This document shows, piece after piece, positions 1 through 10,749 of a DNA stretch of 64,000 bases. Location: contig NZ_JAPKNJ010000003.1 in NCBI RefSeq assembly GCF_026343945.1, positions 1 to 64,000 on the forward strand, in the 5' to 3' direction. The translations under genes and the position numbers were made by a program. Source of the stretch: Kaistia algarum. Its GTDB lineage: Bacteria; Pseudomonadota; Alphaproteobacteria; Rhizobiales; Kaistiaceae. Below the pieces are notes generated by a model that searched no databases, was not told where the DNA came from, and saw nothing but the letters and a program-made list of their open reading frames with translations. Position 1 is the first letter of the stretch. The number at the start of each line of letters is the position of its first letter.

Positions 1-582
<582 letters not shown>

Positions 583-745
583 AGCGGCAGCGCCTTAACC
601 TTAAACATTTACGCAAATTCAAGCTTTGTGGCTCGGCCGGCGCGTTTCGCTGTCGTGGGGCCCCGAAGCGCGATAGAGCTTGCCGATAGCGGTCCCATTG
701 GCGGGGCGGCCCGGCGGCAAGCCGGCGAACCGTTCCTGGCGCGAT

Positions 746-792
746 ACCCTACGGAGTGCTCAGGTCCGCCGCATCTCCTGGGTCCGTAGGGT
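746..792. repeat. 10-bp inverted repeat in the gmd-rpmG spacer
   Basis: ACCCTACGGA at 746-755 is the exact reverse complement of TCCGTAGGGT at 783-792. An inner pair, CAGG (761-764) with CCTG (777-780), could extend the structure. The same ten bases, ACCCTACGGA, occur again at 1153-1162 upstream of rpmG. No T-run follows, so it is not a typical terminator. The rest of the 583-868 spacer shows no gene I would support. Confidence 0.5.
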
Positions 793-868
793 CGGCCCGG
801 CCGGGTGGCGAGAGTGGCCTCCTCTATGACCCATTTCGGCCGGGCCACGACGCTTTCCGACTAGCCTC

Positions 869-899
869 AAAAGAAAAAGGCACCGCGAGCGGTGCCTTT
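869..899 (-). terminator. Rho-independent terminator of rpmG
   Basis: The arms GGCACCG (879-885) and CGGTGCC (890-896) form a perfect 7-bp stem around a 4-nt loop. On the minus strand the stem is followed by a U-rich run, seen as AAAAGAAAAA on the plus strand. It sits 25 bp past the rpmG stop codon, so it is assigned to that gene. Confidence 0.85.
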
Positions 900-921
900 G
901 CAGTTCAATCGAAGCGAGGTC

Positions 922-1089
922 TTACTTGATCTTCGCTTCGCGAAACTCGACGTGCTTGCGCACGACGGGGTCGTACTTCTTGACCGCGAGCTTCTCGGTC
1001 ATGGTGCGGGAATTCTTCTTCGTGACGTAGAAGAAACCGGTGTCGGCCGAGCTGACGAGCCGGATCTTGATGGTAGTGGCCTTAGCCAT
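922..1089 (-). CDS. rpmG: 50S ribosomal protein L33
   Basis: This 55-residue protein is ribosomal protein L33 of the large subunit. It starts [20 protein letters not shown] and continues with [29 protein letters not shown] and REAKIK, which is the standard alphaproteobacterial L33 without the CxxC zinc pairs found in some paralogues. The reading frame was found directly on the minus strand, because the gene is short. A strong intrinsic terminator follows at 869-899. The upstream neighbour on the same strand is an MFS transporter. Confidence 0.95.
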   Translation of the reverse strand: MAKATTIKIRLVSSADTGFFYVTKKNSRTMTEKLAVKKYDPVVRKHVEFREAKIK

Positions 1090-1203
1090 GGTCGAACCTC
1101 TGAAATCTATGCCTAAGCGATCCGGAGACCGGCCCGGCGCAATCGTGGGCGCACCCTACGGATTCAAAGCTGATTGTCAAGAAAGCATCACGCTGGCCCA
1201 CGC

Positions 1204-2370
1204 TTATGTCCCGCGCGCCAGCACGATGCGGCCGATGACGAGTGTCAGATAGGCGATGAAGAAACCGGCTATCGCGATAACAAAGCCGTGCGGGGAATAG
1301 GCGTCCATCGCCGCGCCGATCACCGCGGGACCCGCGAGACCGCCGAGGGAATAGCAGAAGATGAAGGCGGCGTTCGCCGCGGCGAGATCCTCGCCGCTGA
1401 AGCGCGAGCCGAGATGGGCGAGGCCGACGGTGTAGAGCGCTCCGACGACGCCGCCCCAAATGGCAAGCATCAGCATGAAGGGCCAGAACGACGCCGCGAC
1501 CATGGGCAGCAGCGCTGCGCCGACGATGCCGAACCCGGCGATCGCGAACAGCAGCTTGCGGCGATCGACCCGGTCAGAGAGAAGCCCCATCGGCATCTGC
1601 AGCGCGATATTGCCGATCGTCACGCCAACGCCCAGCAGGATGACGACGTCGCGGGCATGGCCGACCCTCTGGCCATAGAGCGGCAGCAGCGCGAAGGCCC
1701 CGCTTTCGATCGTGCCGAAGAGCAGGGCTGCGCCGGTGGCGACAGGAGCCAGGACGAGGAAACGCACGAAGGATGTCTTGTGCTGGTCGGTCAGGACCGG
1801 CGCGACCTTGAGGCCCGACAGGACGGGCAGCGTGCCGACGGCAAGCACCACGGCGCCAACCAGGAACGGAAATATGCCGCGCGTGCCGGTGAACCACAGA
1901 ATCAATGGACCCAGGGCAAACCCCACGGACAGCATCGTCGCATAGATCCCCATGACGATGCCGCGCTTGCCGGGCGGGGCGGCGGTGTTGATCCAGAACT
2001 CGGACAGCACGAAGGTGATCGTCAGCGCCGCACCGGCCACGAGGCGCAGCGGAAACCAGAGCCAGAACGGCGACAGGAAGAAGATCGGAAGCGCGGCGGC
2101 GAGCACGAGGATCGAGGCGGCAAGCGTCTGGGCGGTGCCGAAGCGGGCCGCCAGGCGCGACACGAAGGGCGTGATCGCGAGGGAGGACAGGCCCCAGAAC
2201 GCGGTGTTGATTCCGATCCAGGTCGGCGAGATGCCGCGGTCTTCCAGCGTCAGGGCGAGAAGGGGGAGGGTTATGGAAAAGCCGAGGCCGACGCCGGCGA
2301 TCGAGCCGATGGCGGCCACAAGGCCACGCATCCCGCCGCCGTCCTGGTCGCGACTCACTGCACTAGTCAT
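1204..2370 (-). CDS. MFS transporter (YcaD-like)
   Basis: A 388-residue inner-membrane protein with about twelve hydrophobic segments, typical of the major facilitator superfamily. The conserved loop between helices 2 and 3 appears as SRLAARFG near residue 70, and a second copy, GLLSDRVDRRK, lies in the C-terminal half. The overall pattern resembles E. coli YcaD. The substrate cannot be told from the sequence. The ATG at 2370 is used; a second Met at codon 14 is also possible. It lies upstream of rpmG on the same strand, 114 bp away. Confidence 0.85.
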   Translation of the reverse strand: MTSAVSRDQDGGGMRGLVAAIGSIAGVGLGFSITLPLLALTLEDRGISPTWIGINTAFWGLSSLAITPFVSRLAARFGTAQTLAASILVLAAALPIFFLSPFWLWFPLRLVAGAALTITFVLSEFWINTAAPPGKRGIVMGIYATMLSVGFALGPLILWFTGTRGIFPFLVGAVVLAVGTLPVLSGLKVAPVLTDQHKTSFVRFLVLAPVATGAALLFGTIESGAFALLPLYGQRVGHARDVVILLGVGVTIGNIALQMPMGLLSDRVDRRKLLFAIAGFGIVGAALLPMVAASFWPFMLMLAIWGGVVGALYTVGLAHLGSRFSGEDLAAANAAFIFCYSLGGLAGPAVIGAAMDAYSPHGFVIAIAGFFIAYLTLVIGRIVLARGT

Positions 2371-2454
2371 TGGAAGTCTCTGGATTCGTCGTAGGCGGCG
2401 AGAGAGCTTGGCGGCTCGCCGTTTGCGCCGGGCAGTCTGACCTGCTGCCTCAGG

Positions 2455-2907
2455 TCAGCCGATATCCGGCCGCCATGCCGCTGGCGCCTCGTCCGAGACG
2501 CCGTCCGGATCGAATCCATGCATATAGAGCGCCCATTGCAGGCCGACGACAGCGCCTTTGATCGGCCGCAGCAGGCCGAGCGTCAGGATCAGCGTCAAGG
2601 GCAGCCAGATCGCCAGATTGGTGAAGTTGGACAGATGCCATGTCATCTCGACCATCAGCATCAGCGGCACGATGATGTGGCCGACGGCGAGAATGGTGAA
2701 ATAGGGCGGGGCGTCATCGGCGCGCTGGTGCGAGAGATCCTCGCCACAGGCCTCGCAGCGGTCGACGACGGTCAGATAGCCGCGGAAGGCCTTGCCCTTG
2801 CCGCAGGCCGGGCAACGACAGGCGAAGCCGCGCAGCATGGCCTGCTGGACCGAGCGCGGCGGCCGCTTGGCTTTCTCACTTTCGCTGCTGCTTTGCCACG
2901 TCGTCAT
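2455..2907 (-). CDS. DUF983 family membrane protein
   Basis: A 150-residue protein with an N-terminal zinc-ribbon-like section (CRCPACGKGKAFRG near residues 30-43 and CEACGEDLSH near 51-60) followed by two hydrophobic helices around residues 70-115. This layout defines the DUF983 family, widespread in alphaproteobacteria but of unknown function. A good ribosome-binding site (AAGGAGAA) precedes the ATG at 2907. The sugar ABC operon ends 70 bp upstream. Confidence 0.88.
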   Translation of the reverse strand: MTTWQSSSESEKAKRPPRSVQQAMLRGFACRCPACGKGKAFRGYLTVVDRCEACGEDLSHQRADDAPPYFTILAVGHIIVPLMLMVEMTWHLSNFTNLAIWLPLTLILTLGLLRPIKGAVVGLQWALYMHGFDPDGVSDEAPAAWRPDIG

Positions 2908-2977
2908 CAGGTTCTCCTTGCCCCTTCATATCGTGGCGGGGCGCCGTCCCACAAGACGATGCGACGAACTTGCTCCC

Positions 2978-3949
2978 TTAGCGTGTCGAGCGCGGCCGGC
3001 TCGCGGCAACGATGACGGCGATGATGATGCCGCCCGTGGCCAGATAGCGCAGCCCCGCGCCGAAACCGTAGGTATTCAGCATGGTCACGACCAGGAACAG
3101 GAACAGCGCCGCCCCCCAGAGGCCGGGTACGTTGGAGTTGCCACCTGCCACGGACGAGCCGCCGATGACGACCAGCGCGATCGAGGTCAGGAGATATTCC
3201 TCGCCCATGGAGAGCGACGAACCGCCGGAAAAGCCGGACAGAAGATAGCCGCAGAGCCCGGCGAAGACGGCGCTCATGATGTAGGCGGCGAAGCGCGTCC
3301 TGCCCACGGGCACGCCGGCGAGGCGGGCGGCGCGGATATTCTGGCCGATCGCCGTCACCCAGCGGCCATAGAGCGTCCGTCGCAGCACCAGTTCCATCAC
3401 CGCCGCCAGCGCGATCACGCAGATCGCCAGCACCGGCATGCCCAGCACCTGACTGGTGGTGAAATCGGCGAGGGCTGGCGGCGGCTTGATGCGGATGCCG
3501 CGGCCATAGGCGATCGCCGCCGACTGGACCAGGAAGCTCGACGAGAGCGTCGCGATGATTGGCGGAATGCGCAGCAGCAGGATCAGCGCATAGTTGAAGA
3601 TGCCGACGCCGATCCCGCAGGCGAGGGCGACCAGCAGCCCGACGAGGATCATGCCGTCCTGCGTATCCATCACCTTGGTGGCGACGGCGCCAGCAAGCGT
3701 GATTGTCGCTGGAATCGATAGATCGACATTCCCAGGCCCGAGCGTCACGACATACATCTGGCCGATGCCGACGATCACCGAGAAGGTCGCGAAGGTGAAG
3801 GCGGCGGTCAGCACCTCGCCGCCGCTGCGTCCGCCGGTGAAGAGGATCGTGATCACCCAGACGACCATGGCCGCGACATAGGCCCAGAGCCATGGCCGCG
3901 ACATGAGGCGCTTCAGCGGGGAGGGCACGGCCGGCGCGGCGTCGCTCAT
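2978..3949 (-). CDS. Sugar ABC transporter permease (ribose type), second
   Basis: A 323-residue multi-spanning permease of the RbsC/branched-chain family. It carries the motif region GPGNVDLSIPATITLAGAVA in the first third, which marks this permease family, and ends with the GGSSVAGG loop (VVIGGSSVAGGNSNVPGLWG) that contacts the ATPase. The ATG at 3949 overlaps the stop of the preceding permease by 4 bp (ATGA), so the two are translationally coupled. An unrelated open frame extends far upstream in phase; the ATGA junction and the start of homology decide the start. Confidence 0.9.
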   Translation of the reverse strand: MSDAAPAVPSPLKRLMSRPWLWAYVAAMVVWVITILFTGGRSGGEVLTAAFTFATFSVIVGIGQMYVVTLGPGNVDLSIPATITLAGAVATKVMDTQDGMILVGLLVALACGIGVGIFNYALILLLRIPPIIATLSSSFLVQSAAIAYGRGIRIKPPPALADFTTSQVLGMPVLAICVIALAAVMELVLRRTLYGRWVTAIGQNIRAARLAGVPVGRTRFAAYIMSAVFAGLCGYLLSGFSGGSSLSMGEEYLLTSIALVVIGGSSVAGGNSNVPGLWGAALFLFLVVTMLNTYGFGAGLRYLATGGIIIAVIVAASRPRSTR

Positions 3950-4965
3950 TTGCGCTTCTCCGCATGGTCGATGAGCGCACGCAGCGCCAGGACGAGGATC
4001 AGGATCGCGCCCTGGGCGCCGATCTGCCAGTCCGGCGAGATGCGCAGGAAGGAGAGAAACGAGCCGGCGAGCGTCAGCGTCACCGCGCCGATCACCGCGC
4101 CGACGGGCGAGATCCGGCCGCCGACGAACTCGCCACCGCCGAGGATGACCCCGGCGATCGACAGCAGCGTATAGCGCAGCGCGATATTGGCGTCGCCTGA
4201 TGTGGTGAGCCCGATCAGCGACAGGCCGGCCAGCATGCCGAAGAAGCCGGCGAGGGCGAACATTGTCATCTTGACGCGCAGCAGCGACCAGCCGGCCCGC
4301 TCGATGGCGCGCGGATTGCCGCCCGCGCCGCGCAGCACGGCGCCATAGGACGTTCGCATCACGAGGAAATGGGCGCTGATCGCGATCACCGCCACGGCGA
4401 TGATGGGGAACGGAATGTAGAGCGGCTTCAGCGTCATCAGCGAGCGGATCCATGTCGGTGCCTGCCCGCCTGGAACCGGGAGGATCAGCACCGAGAGGCC
4501 GAGCCAGACGAAAGACATGCCGAGCGTGACAACGATCGACGGGAGGTCGCGCCAGTAGATGAGCGCGCCGAGCAGAGCGTAGACCGCAATACCGAAGAGA
4601 AGGACAATAATCCCGGCGATCGGCGTCGTGAAGATCCAGGGCAGTTCTGCCGGCAGCGTGCCGCTGGCCTGCAGTTCCTTCACAAAGGGGAGGGCTTCCA
4701 TTCCGCCCGAAAGCAGTGTCGCGCCGACGCAGGCGACGAAGCCGACATAAGTGCCGATCGAGAGATCGAGATCGTTGACGGTAATGACGCACATCTGCGC
4801 GATCGTCGCGAAGGCGATCGGGATCGCGAGGTTGAGCATCAGGTTGAAGCCGACATAGCTCATCGCGCGCGGCTGCAGATAGAAGATCGCGGCGAGCAGG
4901 GCGGCGAGCGAGAGTGCGGGCAGCAGGCTGCGCAGCATTTTCGGCGAGAGGATCTGGCCGTTCAT
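3946..4965 (-). CDS. Sugar ABC transporter permease (ribose type), first
   Basis: A 339-residue inner-membrane permease paralogous to the next gene. It contains [20 protein letters not shown] near residue 65 and the ATPase-contact loop [19 protein letters not shown] near residue 280. It would pair with the downstream permease as a heterodimeric channel. Its ATG overlaps the stop of the ATPase gene by 4 bp, and its own stop overlaps the next ATG by 4 bp. The substrate, probably a monosaccharide or polyol, cannot be read from the sequence. Confidence 0.9.
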   Translation of the reverse strand: MNGQILSPKMLRSLLPALSLAALLAAIFYLQPRAMSYVGFNLMLNLAIPIAFATIAQMCVITVNDLDLSIGTYVGFVACVGATLLSGGMEALPFVKELQASGTLPAELPWIFTTPIAGIIVLLFGIAVYALLGALIYWRDLPSIVVTLGMSFVWLGLSVLILPVPGGQAPTWIRSLMTLKPLYIPFPIIAVAVIAISAHFLVMRTSYGAVLRGAGGNPRAIERAGWSLLRVKMTMFALAGFFGMLAGLSLIGLTTSGDANIALRYTLLSIAGVILGGGEFVGGRISPVGAVIGAVTLTLAGSFLSFLRISPDWQIGAQGAILILVLALRALIDHAEKRK

Positions 4966-6425
4966 GCGACCTCCGCGAAGGATGCGTGCAGCACCTTTTC
5001 CTCGGTCAGTTCGCCTCGCGGCAAATCGGCGACGATGCGGGCATCACGGAAGACATAGACGTGATCGCAGTGCCGCAGTTCGTCCATCTCGGTCGTGTAC
5101 CAGAGAAAGGTGCGGCCCCCCGCCGCCTCGGCGCGAATCATGTCGTAGACTTCCTGCTTGGTGCCGATGTCGACGCCGCGCATCGGATCGTCCATCAGCA
5201 CCGTCTCGGCGGTCGAGCCTAGCGAGCGCGCGAACAGGGCCTTTTGCTGGTTGCCGCCCGAAAGCGACAGGATCGGATTATCGACGTCGGGCGTGCGGAT
5301 CGCGATGCGCTGCCGCCATTCCCCGGCCATCGCTGCCGTCAAGGCCCGGTCGATCAGGGGACCACGGCGCAGGCGCGCGAGCGAGGAGATCGTTATGTTC
5401 TCGGCAATCGACCAGAGCGGGAAGACGCCATCGGTTTGCCGGTCGCCGGCGACGAGCGCCACGTCGCCCTCGACCTCGATGCCGCGGCGGGCGCGCCGGG
5501 CGCCGTCGAAGATGCGTACCAGCATTTCGGACTGGCCCTGGCCGCCCAGCCCGGCGAGGCCGACGATCTCACCGCGATGGGCGAGAAGCTCGATGCCGCC
5601 GGCCTGAACTTCGGAGCGGGCGCGGACCCGAGGCTGGCCTTGGCGCTTGCTCGGCGCCGTCGTGGCAGCCGTCTCCTCGCGCGCCACCGAACCCATCGCC
5701 GCGACGAGCGAGGTTCGGTTGAATTCGGCAGCCGGCCGCTCGGCGACGACGCGGCCATCCTTCATGACGACGACGCGGTCGGCGGCCGAGAGAATTTCGC
5801 CGAGAAGATGGGAGATCAGCACGACGCAGCCGCCTTCGCCGACGAAGCGGCGGACGAAGGCGAGCAGCTGCTTCGCCTGATGCGCGTCGAGCGAGGAGGT
5901 CGGCTCATCGAGGATGACGAGGCGGGCGGCGGCCGTCGTGACGGTGAAGGCGCGCGCGATCTCGACCATCTGGCGCCGCGCAATGGGCAGATCGCCGACA
6001 ATGTCGCCGGCCGTGATCCCATGGCCCGGAAACACGGCGTCGAGCTGGCTCAGGATCAGTGTTCCCGCACGGCGGCGCCAGCCGACGCCACGCAGCGAAG
6101 CATGCATGATGCGGGCATTCTCGGCCACGGTGAGGTTCGGGCAGAGCGAGAGTTCCTGAAAGACGCAGCGTATGCCATGGGCCTGCGCCACCGCGACGGA
6201 ATAGCGCGAGCCAATCTCGACGCCGTCGAGCGCGATCCGGCCTTCGGCGCCGAAGACGCCGGCGAGCAAATTCATCAGGGTCGATTTGCCAGCGCCGTTA
6301 TGACCGACGAGGCCGATGCACTCGCCGACGCGGCAGGCGAGATCGACGCCTTGGAGGGCACGGACGGCGCCGAAGCTTTTTTCGACGCCGTCCAGGCTGA
6401 TGATGGGCACTTCCACGCGGGACAT
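4962..6425 (-). CDS. Sugar ABC transporter ATP-binding protein (two-domain)
   Basis: A 487-residue ATPase with two nucleotide-binding domains in tandem, as in RbsA/MglA. The first domain has a canonical Walker [10 protein letters not shown] at residues 41-49, and Walker [13 protein letters not shown]. The second has a non-canonical P-loop (GLGGQGQSE) but a good signature ([15 protein letters not shown]) and Walker B ([11 protein letters not shown]). A divergent second P-loop is usual in this family. It energises uptake by the two permeases encoded immediately downstream, with 4-bp overlap. The gap to the upstream binding-protein gene is 61 bp. Confidence 0.92.
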   Translation of the reverse strand: MSRVEVPIISLDGVEKSFGAVRALQGVDLACRVGECIGLVGHNGAGKSTLMNLLAGVFGAEGRIALDGVEIGSRYSVAVAQAHGIRCVFQELSLCPNLTVAENARIMHASLRGVGWRRRAGTLILSQLDAVFPGHGITAGDIVGDLPIARRQMVEIARAFTVTTAAARLVILDEPTSSLDAHQAKQLLAFVRRFVGEGGCVVLISHLLGEILSAADRVVVMKDGRVVAERPAAEFNRTSLVAAMGSVAREETAATTAPSKRQGQPRVRARSEVQAGGIELLAHRGEIVGLAGLGGQGQSEMLVRIFDGARRARRGIEVEGDVALVAGDRQTDGVFPLWSIAENITISSLARLRRGPLIDRALTAAMAGEWRQRIAIRTPDVDNPILSLSGGNQQKALFARSLGSTAETVLMDDPMRGVDIGTKQEVYDMIRAEAAGGRTFLWYTTEMDELRHCDHVYVFRDARIVADLPRGELTEEKVLHASFAEVA

Positions 6426-6486
6426 TCACGCCTTCCAGTTCGAACGCGTTTCCCGCGCGACAGGGCTTGGCCGGGGCTAGCCGAGA

Positions 6487-7512
6487 CTACTTCTTGGCTG
6501 CGGCGTCGACGACTTTCTGGGCGTCCTCGGCCGTGTATTCGACATTGGCGACGCCGCCCTTTTCCGTCGTCTCGAGGGCCTTCTCCAGCCCATCCTGGTC
6601 GATGCGCAGGAACGGCACGACGAGATCCTTCGGCACTTCCTTGCCGTCGAGGATCTGCTGGGCGACCCAGAAGGCGAGGGTGGAGACGCCCGGCGCGATC
6701 GACGAGGAATAGGTCTGGTAGCCGTTGGCGTCCTTCTGTTCCTTCCACCAGGCGAGCTCATCCTGGCGATTGCCCATGATGATGGTCGGGATGGTGCGGC
6801 CGGCGGCCTTGAAGGCCTGCGCCGCACCATAGCCGTCACCGCCCTGCGTCACGACGGCAACGATATCGTTCGGCAGCGATGGCAGGATGCCGGCGACGGC
6901 GGCCTGGGCCTTGGCCTGGTCCCAGTCGCCATGGACCGAGCCGACGATCTTGAACTGCGGGTTCTCGGTGGCGCCCTCATGGATGCCCTTCGAGATTTCG
7001 TCATCGACGAAGACGCCGGCAAGACCGCGAATCTCGAGCACGTTGCCGCCGGCCGGGATCTTCTCCTTCAGATAGCTGATCTCGTCCTTGCCCATCTGCT
7101 TGAAGTCGACCGCGATGCGCCAGGCGCAGGGCTCGGTGACGATGCCGTCGAACGAGACGACGATGACGCCGGCGTCGCAGGCTTCCTTGACCGCGCCATT
7201 GAGCGCGTCCGGGGAAGCGGCGTTGAGGACGATGGCGTTATAGCCCTGCAGCACCAGATTCTGGATCTGGGCCGCCTGCTCGGTCACCTGGTTTTCGGCC
7301 GTGGTGAACGGATCGGCCGCGGCGACGATGCCGGCCGTCACGGCAGGCTTCGTCACCTTGTCCCAGCTGCGCAGCATCGCCTGCCGCCAGGAATTGCCGG
7401 CATAGTTGTTGGAAAGGGCGATCTTCTTGTCGGCCGTCGCGGCGAGTGCCGAGCCGGCGAGCAGAGTTGCCGCGAGGGCGGCAAGCGAAATGGTTCCCGC
7501 AAATCGGGTCAT
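6487..7512 (-). CDS. Periplasmic sugar-binding protein of ABC importer
   Basis: A 341-residue exported solute-binding protein of the ribose-binding (type 1 periplasmic) family. The N-terminus [20 protein letters not shown] is a signal peptide, with likely cleavage after SALA. The mature part has family features such as [20 protein letters not shown] and [15 protein letters not shown]. The ATG at 7512 is preceded by TGGAGGAGAT, a strong ribosome-binding site; the frame is open further upstream, but the signal peptide fixes this start. It is the first gene of the importer operon and is divergent from pyrB. Confidence 0.9.
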   Translation of the reverse strand: MTRFAGTISLAALAATLLAGSALAATADKKIALSNNYAGNSWRQAMLRSWDKVTKPAVTAGIVAAADPFTTAENQVTEQAAQIQNLVLQGYNAIVLNAASPDALNGAVKEACDAGVIVVSFDGIVTEPCAWRIAVDFKQMGKDEISYLKEKIPAGGNVLEIRGLAGVFVDDEISKGIHEGATENPQFKIVGSVHGDWDQAKAQAAVAGILPSLPNDIVAVVTQGGDGYGAAQAFKAAGRTIPTIIMGNRQDELAWWKEQKDANGYQTYSSSIAPGVSTLAFWVAQQILDGKEVPKDLVVPFLRIDQDGLEKALETTEKGGVANVEYTAEDAQKVVDAAAKK

Positions 7513-7718
7513 GGCGTATCTCCTCCAGGCTCGGCTTTGACTTTGGCCTATCGTTGCGATCGTGGCCTTTCGCGAGCTTCCCGCAGTCAGGCCGACAGGA
7601 GACATCTTGTCAAGAAGAAGGCGCGCTCGCTTTGTTTCCAAGGAGCGGTGAACAAGGTCTTCGAGTTCGCGGCTTTGCCTTGCCGTCCTGGCCCTTTCCC
7701 CCTATAGGCATCGCTTCG

Positions 7719-8696
7719 ATGACAGAGCCTTCTTCCCCGGTCGCGGCCTCACCCGCGGCGGTGTTCGCGCACCGCCACCTGCTCGGTATCGAAGGTCTCC
7801 TTCCCGAGGAAATCGTCGCCCTGCTCGACCTTGCCGAAGAGGCGGTCGAGGTCAGCCGGCAGGTCGAGAAGAAGAAGTCGGTCCTGCGCGGGCGCACGCA
7901 GATCAATCTGTTCTTCGAATCTTCGACGAGAACCCAATCTTCCTTCGAACTGGCGGGTAAGCGGCTCGGCGCCGACGTCATGAACATGTCGGTCGCCTCG
8001 TCCTCGGTGAAGAAGGGCGAAACGCTGATCGATACGGCGATCACGCTGAACGCCATGAACCCCGATCTCCTGGTGGTGCGCCATCACGCCGCCGGCGCCG
8101 TCCATCTCCTGGCCCAGAAGGTCGGCTGCTCGGTGATCAATGCCGGCGACGGGGCGCATGAGCATCCGACGCAGGCGCTGCTCGACGCCCTCACCATCCG
8201 CCGCCACAAGGGTCCGATCCACGATCTGACGATCGCGATCTGCGGCGACATCCTGCATTCGCGCGTCGCCCGGTCCAACATCCTGCTTTTGAACGCGCTC
8301 GGCGCGCAGGTGCGCTGCGTCGGTCCCTCGACTCTGCTGCCGCGCGGCCTCGACAGGCTCGGCGTCGAGATCTTCACCGATATGCGGAAGGGACTGGCCG
8401 GCGCCGACATCGTCATGATGCTGCGCCTGCAGCGCGAGCGCATGGATGGCTCCTTCGTGCCTTCCGTTCGCGAATATTTCCATTTCTTCGGCCTCGATGC
8501 CGAAAAACTCGCCTATGCCCGGCCCGGTGCTCTCGTGATGCATCCCGGCCCCATGAACCGTGGCGTCGAGATCGATTCGGCGATCGCTGACGGGGCGCAC
8601 AGCCTCATCCGCGAACAGGTCGAGATGGGTGTCGCCGTCCGCATGGCGGTGCTGGAGGCACTCGCCCGCAACCTCCCGAACGGGGCTGGAATATGA
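7719..8696 (+). CDS. pyrB: Aspartate carbamoyltransferase catalytic chain
   Basis: A 325-residue enzyme joining carbamoyl phosphate and aspartate in de novo pyrimidine synthesis. Diagnostic blocks are the carbamoyl-phosphate site [20 protein letters not shown] near residue 65, the HPTQALLD block, and [11 protein letters not shown] near residue 275. The ATG at 7719 begins [11 protein letters not shown] and gives the usual family length; the open frame starts earlier but without homology. Its last four bases (ATGA) are the start of the pyrC-like gene, so the two are translationally coupled. Confidence 0.95.
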   Translation: MTEPSSPVAASPAAVFAHRHLLGIEGLLPEEIVALLDLAEEAVEVSRQVEKKKSVLRGRTQINLFFESSTRTQSSFELAGKRLGADVMNMSVASSSVKKGETLIDTAITLNAMNPDLLVVRHHAAGAVHLLAQKVGCSVINAGDGAHEHPTQALLDALTIRRHKGPIHDLTIAICGDILHSRVARSNILLLNALGAQVRCVGPSTLLPRGLDRLGVEIFTDMRKGLAGADIVMMLRLQRERMDGSFVPSVREYFHFFGLDAEKLAYARPGALVMHPGPMNRGVEIDSAIADGAHSLIREQVEMGVAVRMAVLEALARNLPNGAGI

Positions 8697-10012
8697 ACGT
8701 CGGCAAGCCAAGCGACGTGCGCCCGGTCGTCCTGACCGGTGGGCGGGTTGTCGATCCCGCGCGCGGCTTCGATGCTCCGGGCGTGGTGATCGTCGCCGAT
8801 GGACGCATTGTCTATGCGGGGCCGGAAGCCGGCGCTCCGCCAACGCCGGCCGGCGCCGAGACGATCGATTGTCGTGGCGCGGCGGTGTTGCCGGGCCTCA
8901 TCGACATGCGCGTCTTCATTGGCGAGCCGGGGGCGGAGCACCGCGAGACTTTCGCCTCGGCAGGGCAGGCCGCGGCAGCGGGCGGCGTGACGACCATCGT
9001 CATGATGCCCGACACGGATCCCGTTATCGACGATATCGCGCTGGTCGATTTCATCGGCCGCCGAGCCCGCGATACGGCCGTCGTGCGCGTGCTGCCGATG
9101 GCGGCGATGACCAAAGGACTCGAAGGCCGCGAGATGACTGAGCTCGGCCTGCTGATGGAAGCGGGCGCCGTCGGCTTCACGGATGGCCGCCATTCCGTGA
9201 CCAATGCGCTCGTGCTGCGCCGGGCGTTGACTTATGGCCGCGATTTCGGCGCGCTCATCGTCAATCAGCCGGTTGATCCGCATCTGTCAGGCGCCGGCGT
9301 GATGAACGAGGGCGAGACGGCGACACGGCTGGGGCTACCTGGCATTCCGAAGGAAGCCGAGATCATCGTCGTCGAGCGCGACGTTCGCCTCGCGGCCCTG
9401 ACCGGCGGGCGCTACCACGCCGCGCAGATCTCCTGCGCCGAATCGCTCGACATCATCCGCCGTGCCAAGAAGGCGGGGCTCGCCGTGTCCTGCGGCGTCT
9501 CGGCGGCGCACCTGGCGCTGAACGAGCGTGACGTCGGGCCGTATCGCACTTTCTTCCGCTTGTCGCCGCCGCTCCGGTCGGAGGATGACCGATTGGCCAT
9601 GATCGAGGGCATCGCCGACGGGACGATTGACGTCATCGTCTCCAGCCATGATCCGCAGGACGTCGACACCAAGCGCCATCCCTTCGCGGAGGCTGCCGAC
9701 GGGGCCGTCGGGCTCGAGACGTTGCTCGCCGCCTCGCTCCGCCTTTATCATAATGAAGAGGCGGGCCTACAGGCGATCCTGAAGGCGCTGACCGTGCGAC
9801 CGGCGGAACTTCTCGGTATAGACAGCGGCCGGCTCAGTGCCGGTGCGCCGGCCGATATCATCGTCGTCGATCTGGGCGCGCCGTGGGTTTGCGAGGCAGA
9901 GAATCTGCATTCCCGCTCCAAGAATACGCCCTTCGAGGGCGCACGCTTCGAGGGCGCCGTGTTGCGAACGATCGTCGCCGGGCGCACCGTCTATGAAAGC
10001 GGCGCGGCTTGA
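8693..10012 (+). CDS. pyrC: Dihydroorotase homologue lacking most metal ligands (pseudo-dihydroorotase)
   Basis: A 439-residue amidohydrolase-fold protein of the class I dihydroorotase family. The usual metal and substrate block PGLID-x-HxHxR-x-PG reads [14 protein letters not shown] here, so both His (positions 73 and 75) and the Arg (77) are lost. Other expected ligands also differ: Asn191, Gln245 and Ser318 stand where His, His and Asp are usual, while Asp164 is kept. It is therefore unlikely to be a working dihydroorotase. In Pseudomonas an inactive PyrC' is needed to assemble aspartate carbamoyltransferase, and the 4-bp overlap with pyrB suggests the same role here. Databases usually label such genes dihydroorotase. 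Confidence 0.9.
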   Translation: MNVGKPSDVRPVVLTGGRVVDPARGFDAPGVVIVADGRIVYAGPEAGAPPTPAGAETIDCRGAAVLPGLIDMRVFIGEPGAEHRETFASAGQAAAAGGVTTIVMMPDTDPVIDDIALVDFIGRRARDTAVVRVLPMAAMTKGLEGREMTELGLLMEAGAVGFTDGRHSVTNALVLRRALTYGRDFGALIVNQPVDPHLSGAGVMNEGETATRLGLPGIPKEAEIIVVERDVRLAALTGGRYHAAQISCAESLDIIRRAKKAGLAVSCGVSAAHLALNERDVGPYRTFFRLSPPLRSEDDRLAMIEGIADGTIDVIVSSHDPQDVDTKRHPFAEAADGAVGLETLLAASLRLYHNEEAGLQAILKALTVRPAELLGIDSGRLSAGAPADIIVVDLGAPWVCEAENLHSRSKNTPFEGARFEGAVLRTIVAGRTVYESGAA

Positions 10013-10071
10013 GCTAATTCCGGTTGCATGGGACGCGGCTCGAGGGGGCGGCGCGAGAGCCGGGGGCAAGC

Positions 10072-10677
10072 ATGATGGAGTGGCAGATCGGACCCGGGCT
10101 GACGCTCGCCATGCTGGCGCTCGGCTATGCGCTCGGATCCATTCCCTTCGGCCTGCTGCTGACCCGGGCAGCCGGGCTCGGCGATATCCGCTCGATCGGG
10201 TCTGGCAATATCGGCGCCACCAATGTGCTGCGAACCGGCAATCGATGGCTGGCCGCCGGCACGCTGCTCGGCGACGCGCTGAAGGGTACGGTCGCCGTGA
10301 TGCTGGCTGACCAGTGGGGACCCGACGCGGCGCTTGTCGCTGGCCTCGGTGCCTTTCTCGGGCACATCTTCCCCCTCTGGCTGGGTTTCAAGGGCGGCAA
10401 GGGGGTCGCGACCTTTCTCGGCATCCTGATTGGGATCTCCTGGCCGATCGCGATTGTCTTTGCGGCGATCTGGCTGGCCGTCGCCCTGGTCACCCGCTAC
10501 TCCTCGCTCGCCGCGCTCCTCGCCGCTCTGGCGGCCCCGCTCGTGCTCGTGGCGCTCGGCGACTATCGAAAGGCGCTGCTGTTCGCCTTGCTAACAATCC
10601 TGATCTGGTACAAGCATAGCGCGAACATTTCGCGCCTCCTGGCCGGCAAGGAAAGCCGTATCGGGCAGAAGGGCTGA
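10072..10677 (+). CDS. plsY: Glycerol-3-phosphate acyltransferase PlsY
   Basis: A 201-residue membrane acyltransferase that moves the acyl group of acyl-phosphate to glycerol-3-phosphate, the first step of phospholipid synthesis. PlsY motifs are all present: GSIPFGLLL, the [13 protein letters not shown] block near residue 45, [18 protein letters not shown] near residue 100, and a C-terminal [14 protein letters not shown]. Several transmembrane helices separate these. The ATG at 10072 follows GAGCCGGGGG; a second Met follows immediately. It lies 59 bp after the pyrC-like gene. Confidence 0.95.
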   Translation: MMEWQIGPGLTLAMLALGYALGSIPFGLLLTRAAGLGDIRSIGSGNIGATNVLRTGNRWLAAGTLLGDALKGTVAVMLADQWGPDAALVAGLGAFLGHIFPLWLGFKGGKGVATFLGILIGISWPIAIVFAAIWLAVALVTRYSSLAALLAALAAPLVLVALGDYRKALLFALLTILIWYKHSANISRLLAGKESRIGQKG

Positions 10678-10693
10678 GATCTGTCGGATTGTC

Positions 10694-10710
10694 CGGACGG
10701 GTTCCGTCCG
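10694..10710. repeat. Perfect hairpin between plsY and dprA
   Basis: CGGACGG (10694-10700) and CCGTCCG (10704-10710) form a 7-bp stem with a 3-nt loop, 17 bp after the plsY stop. No T-run follows, so termination is uncertain; it could instead stabilise the plsY mRNA end. Confidence 0.45.
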
Positions 10711-10749
10711 AGGGGGCGCGGTGCAGCAGCCGGATCGGATGGGGGCTCG

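Noticed and set aside
609..848. A 79-codon open frame on the minus strand between gmd and rpmG
   Set aside because: It is rich in Arg, Pro and Gly as expected from GC bias, has no ribosome-binding site or domain, and overlaps the inverted repeat.
2978..4792. A 604-codon open frame covering both sugar permease genes
   Set aside because: Its first half is out-of-frame to the true permease and Arg-rich; only the part after 3949 is a protein. The ATGA junction supports two separate genes.
4962..6425. Loss of ATPase function because of the second P-loop (GLGGQGQSE)
   Set aside because: A divergent second P-loop is normal in RbsA/MglA-type proteins and the first domain is intact.
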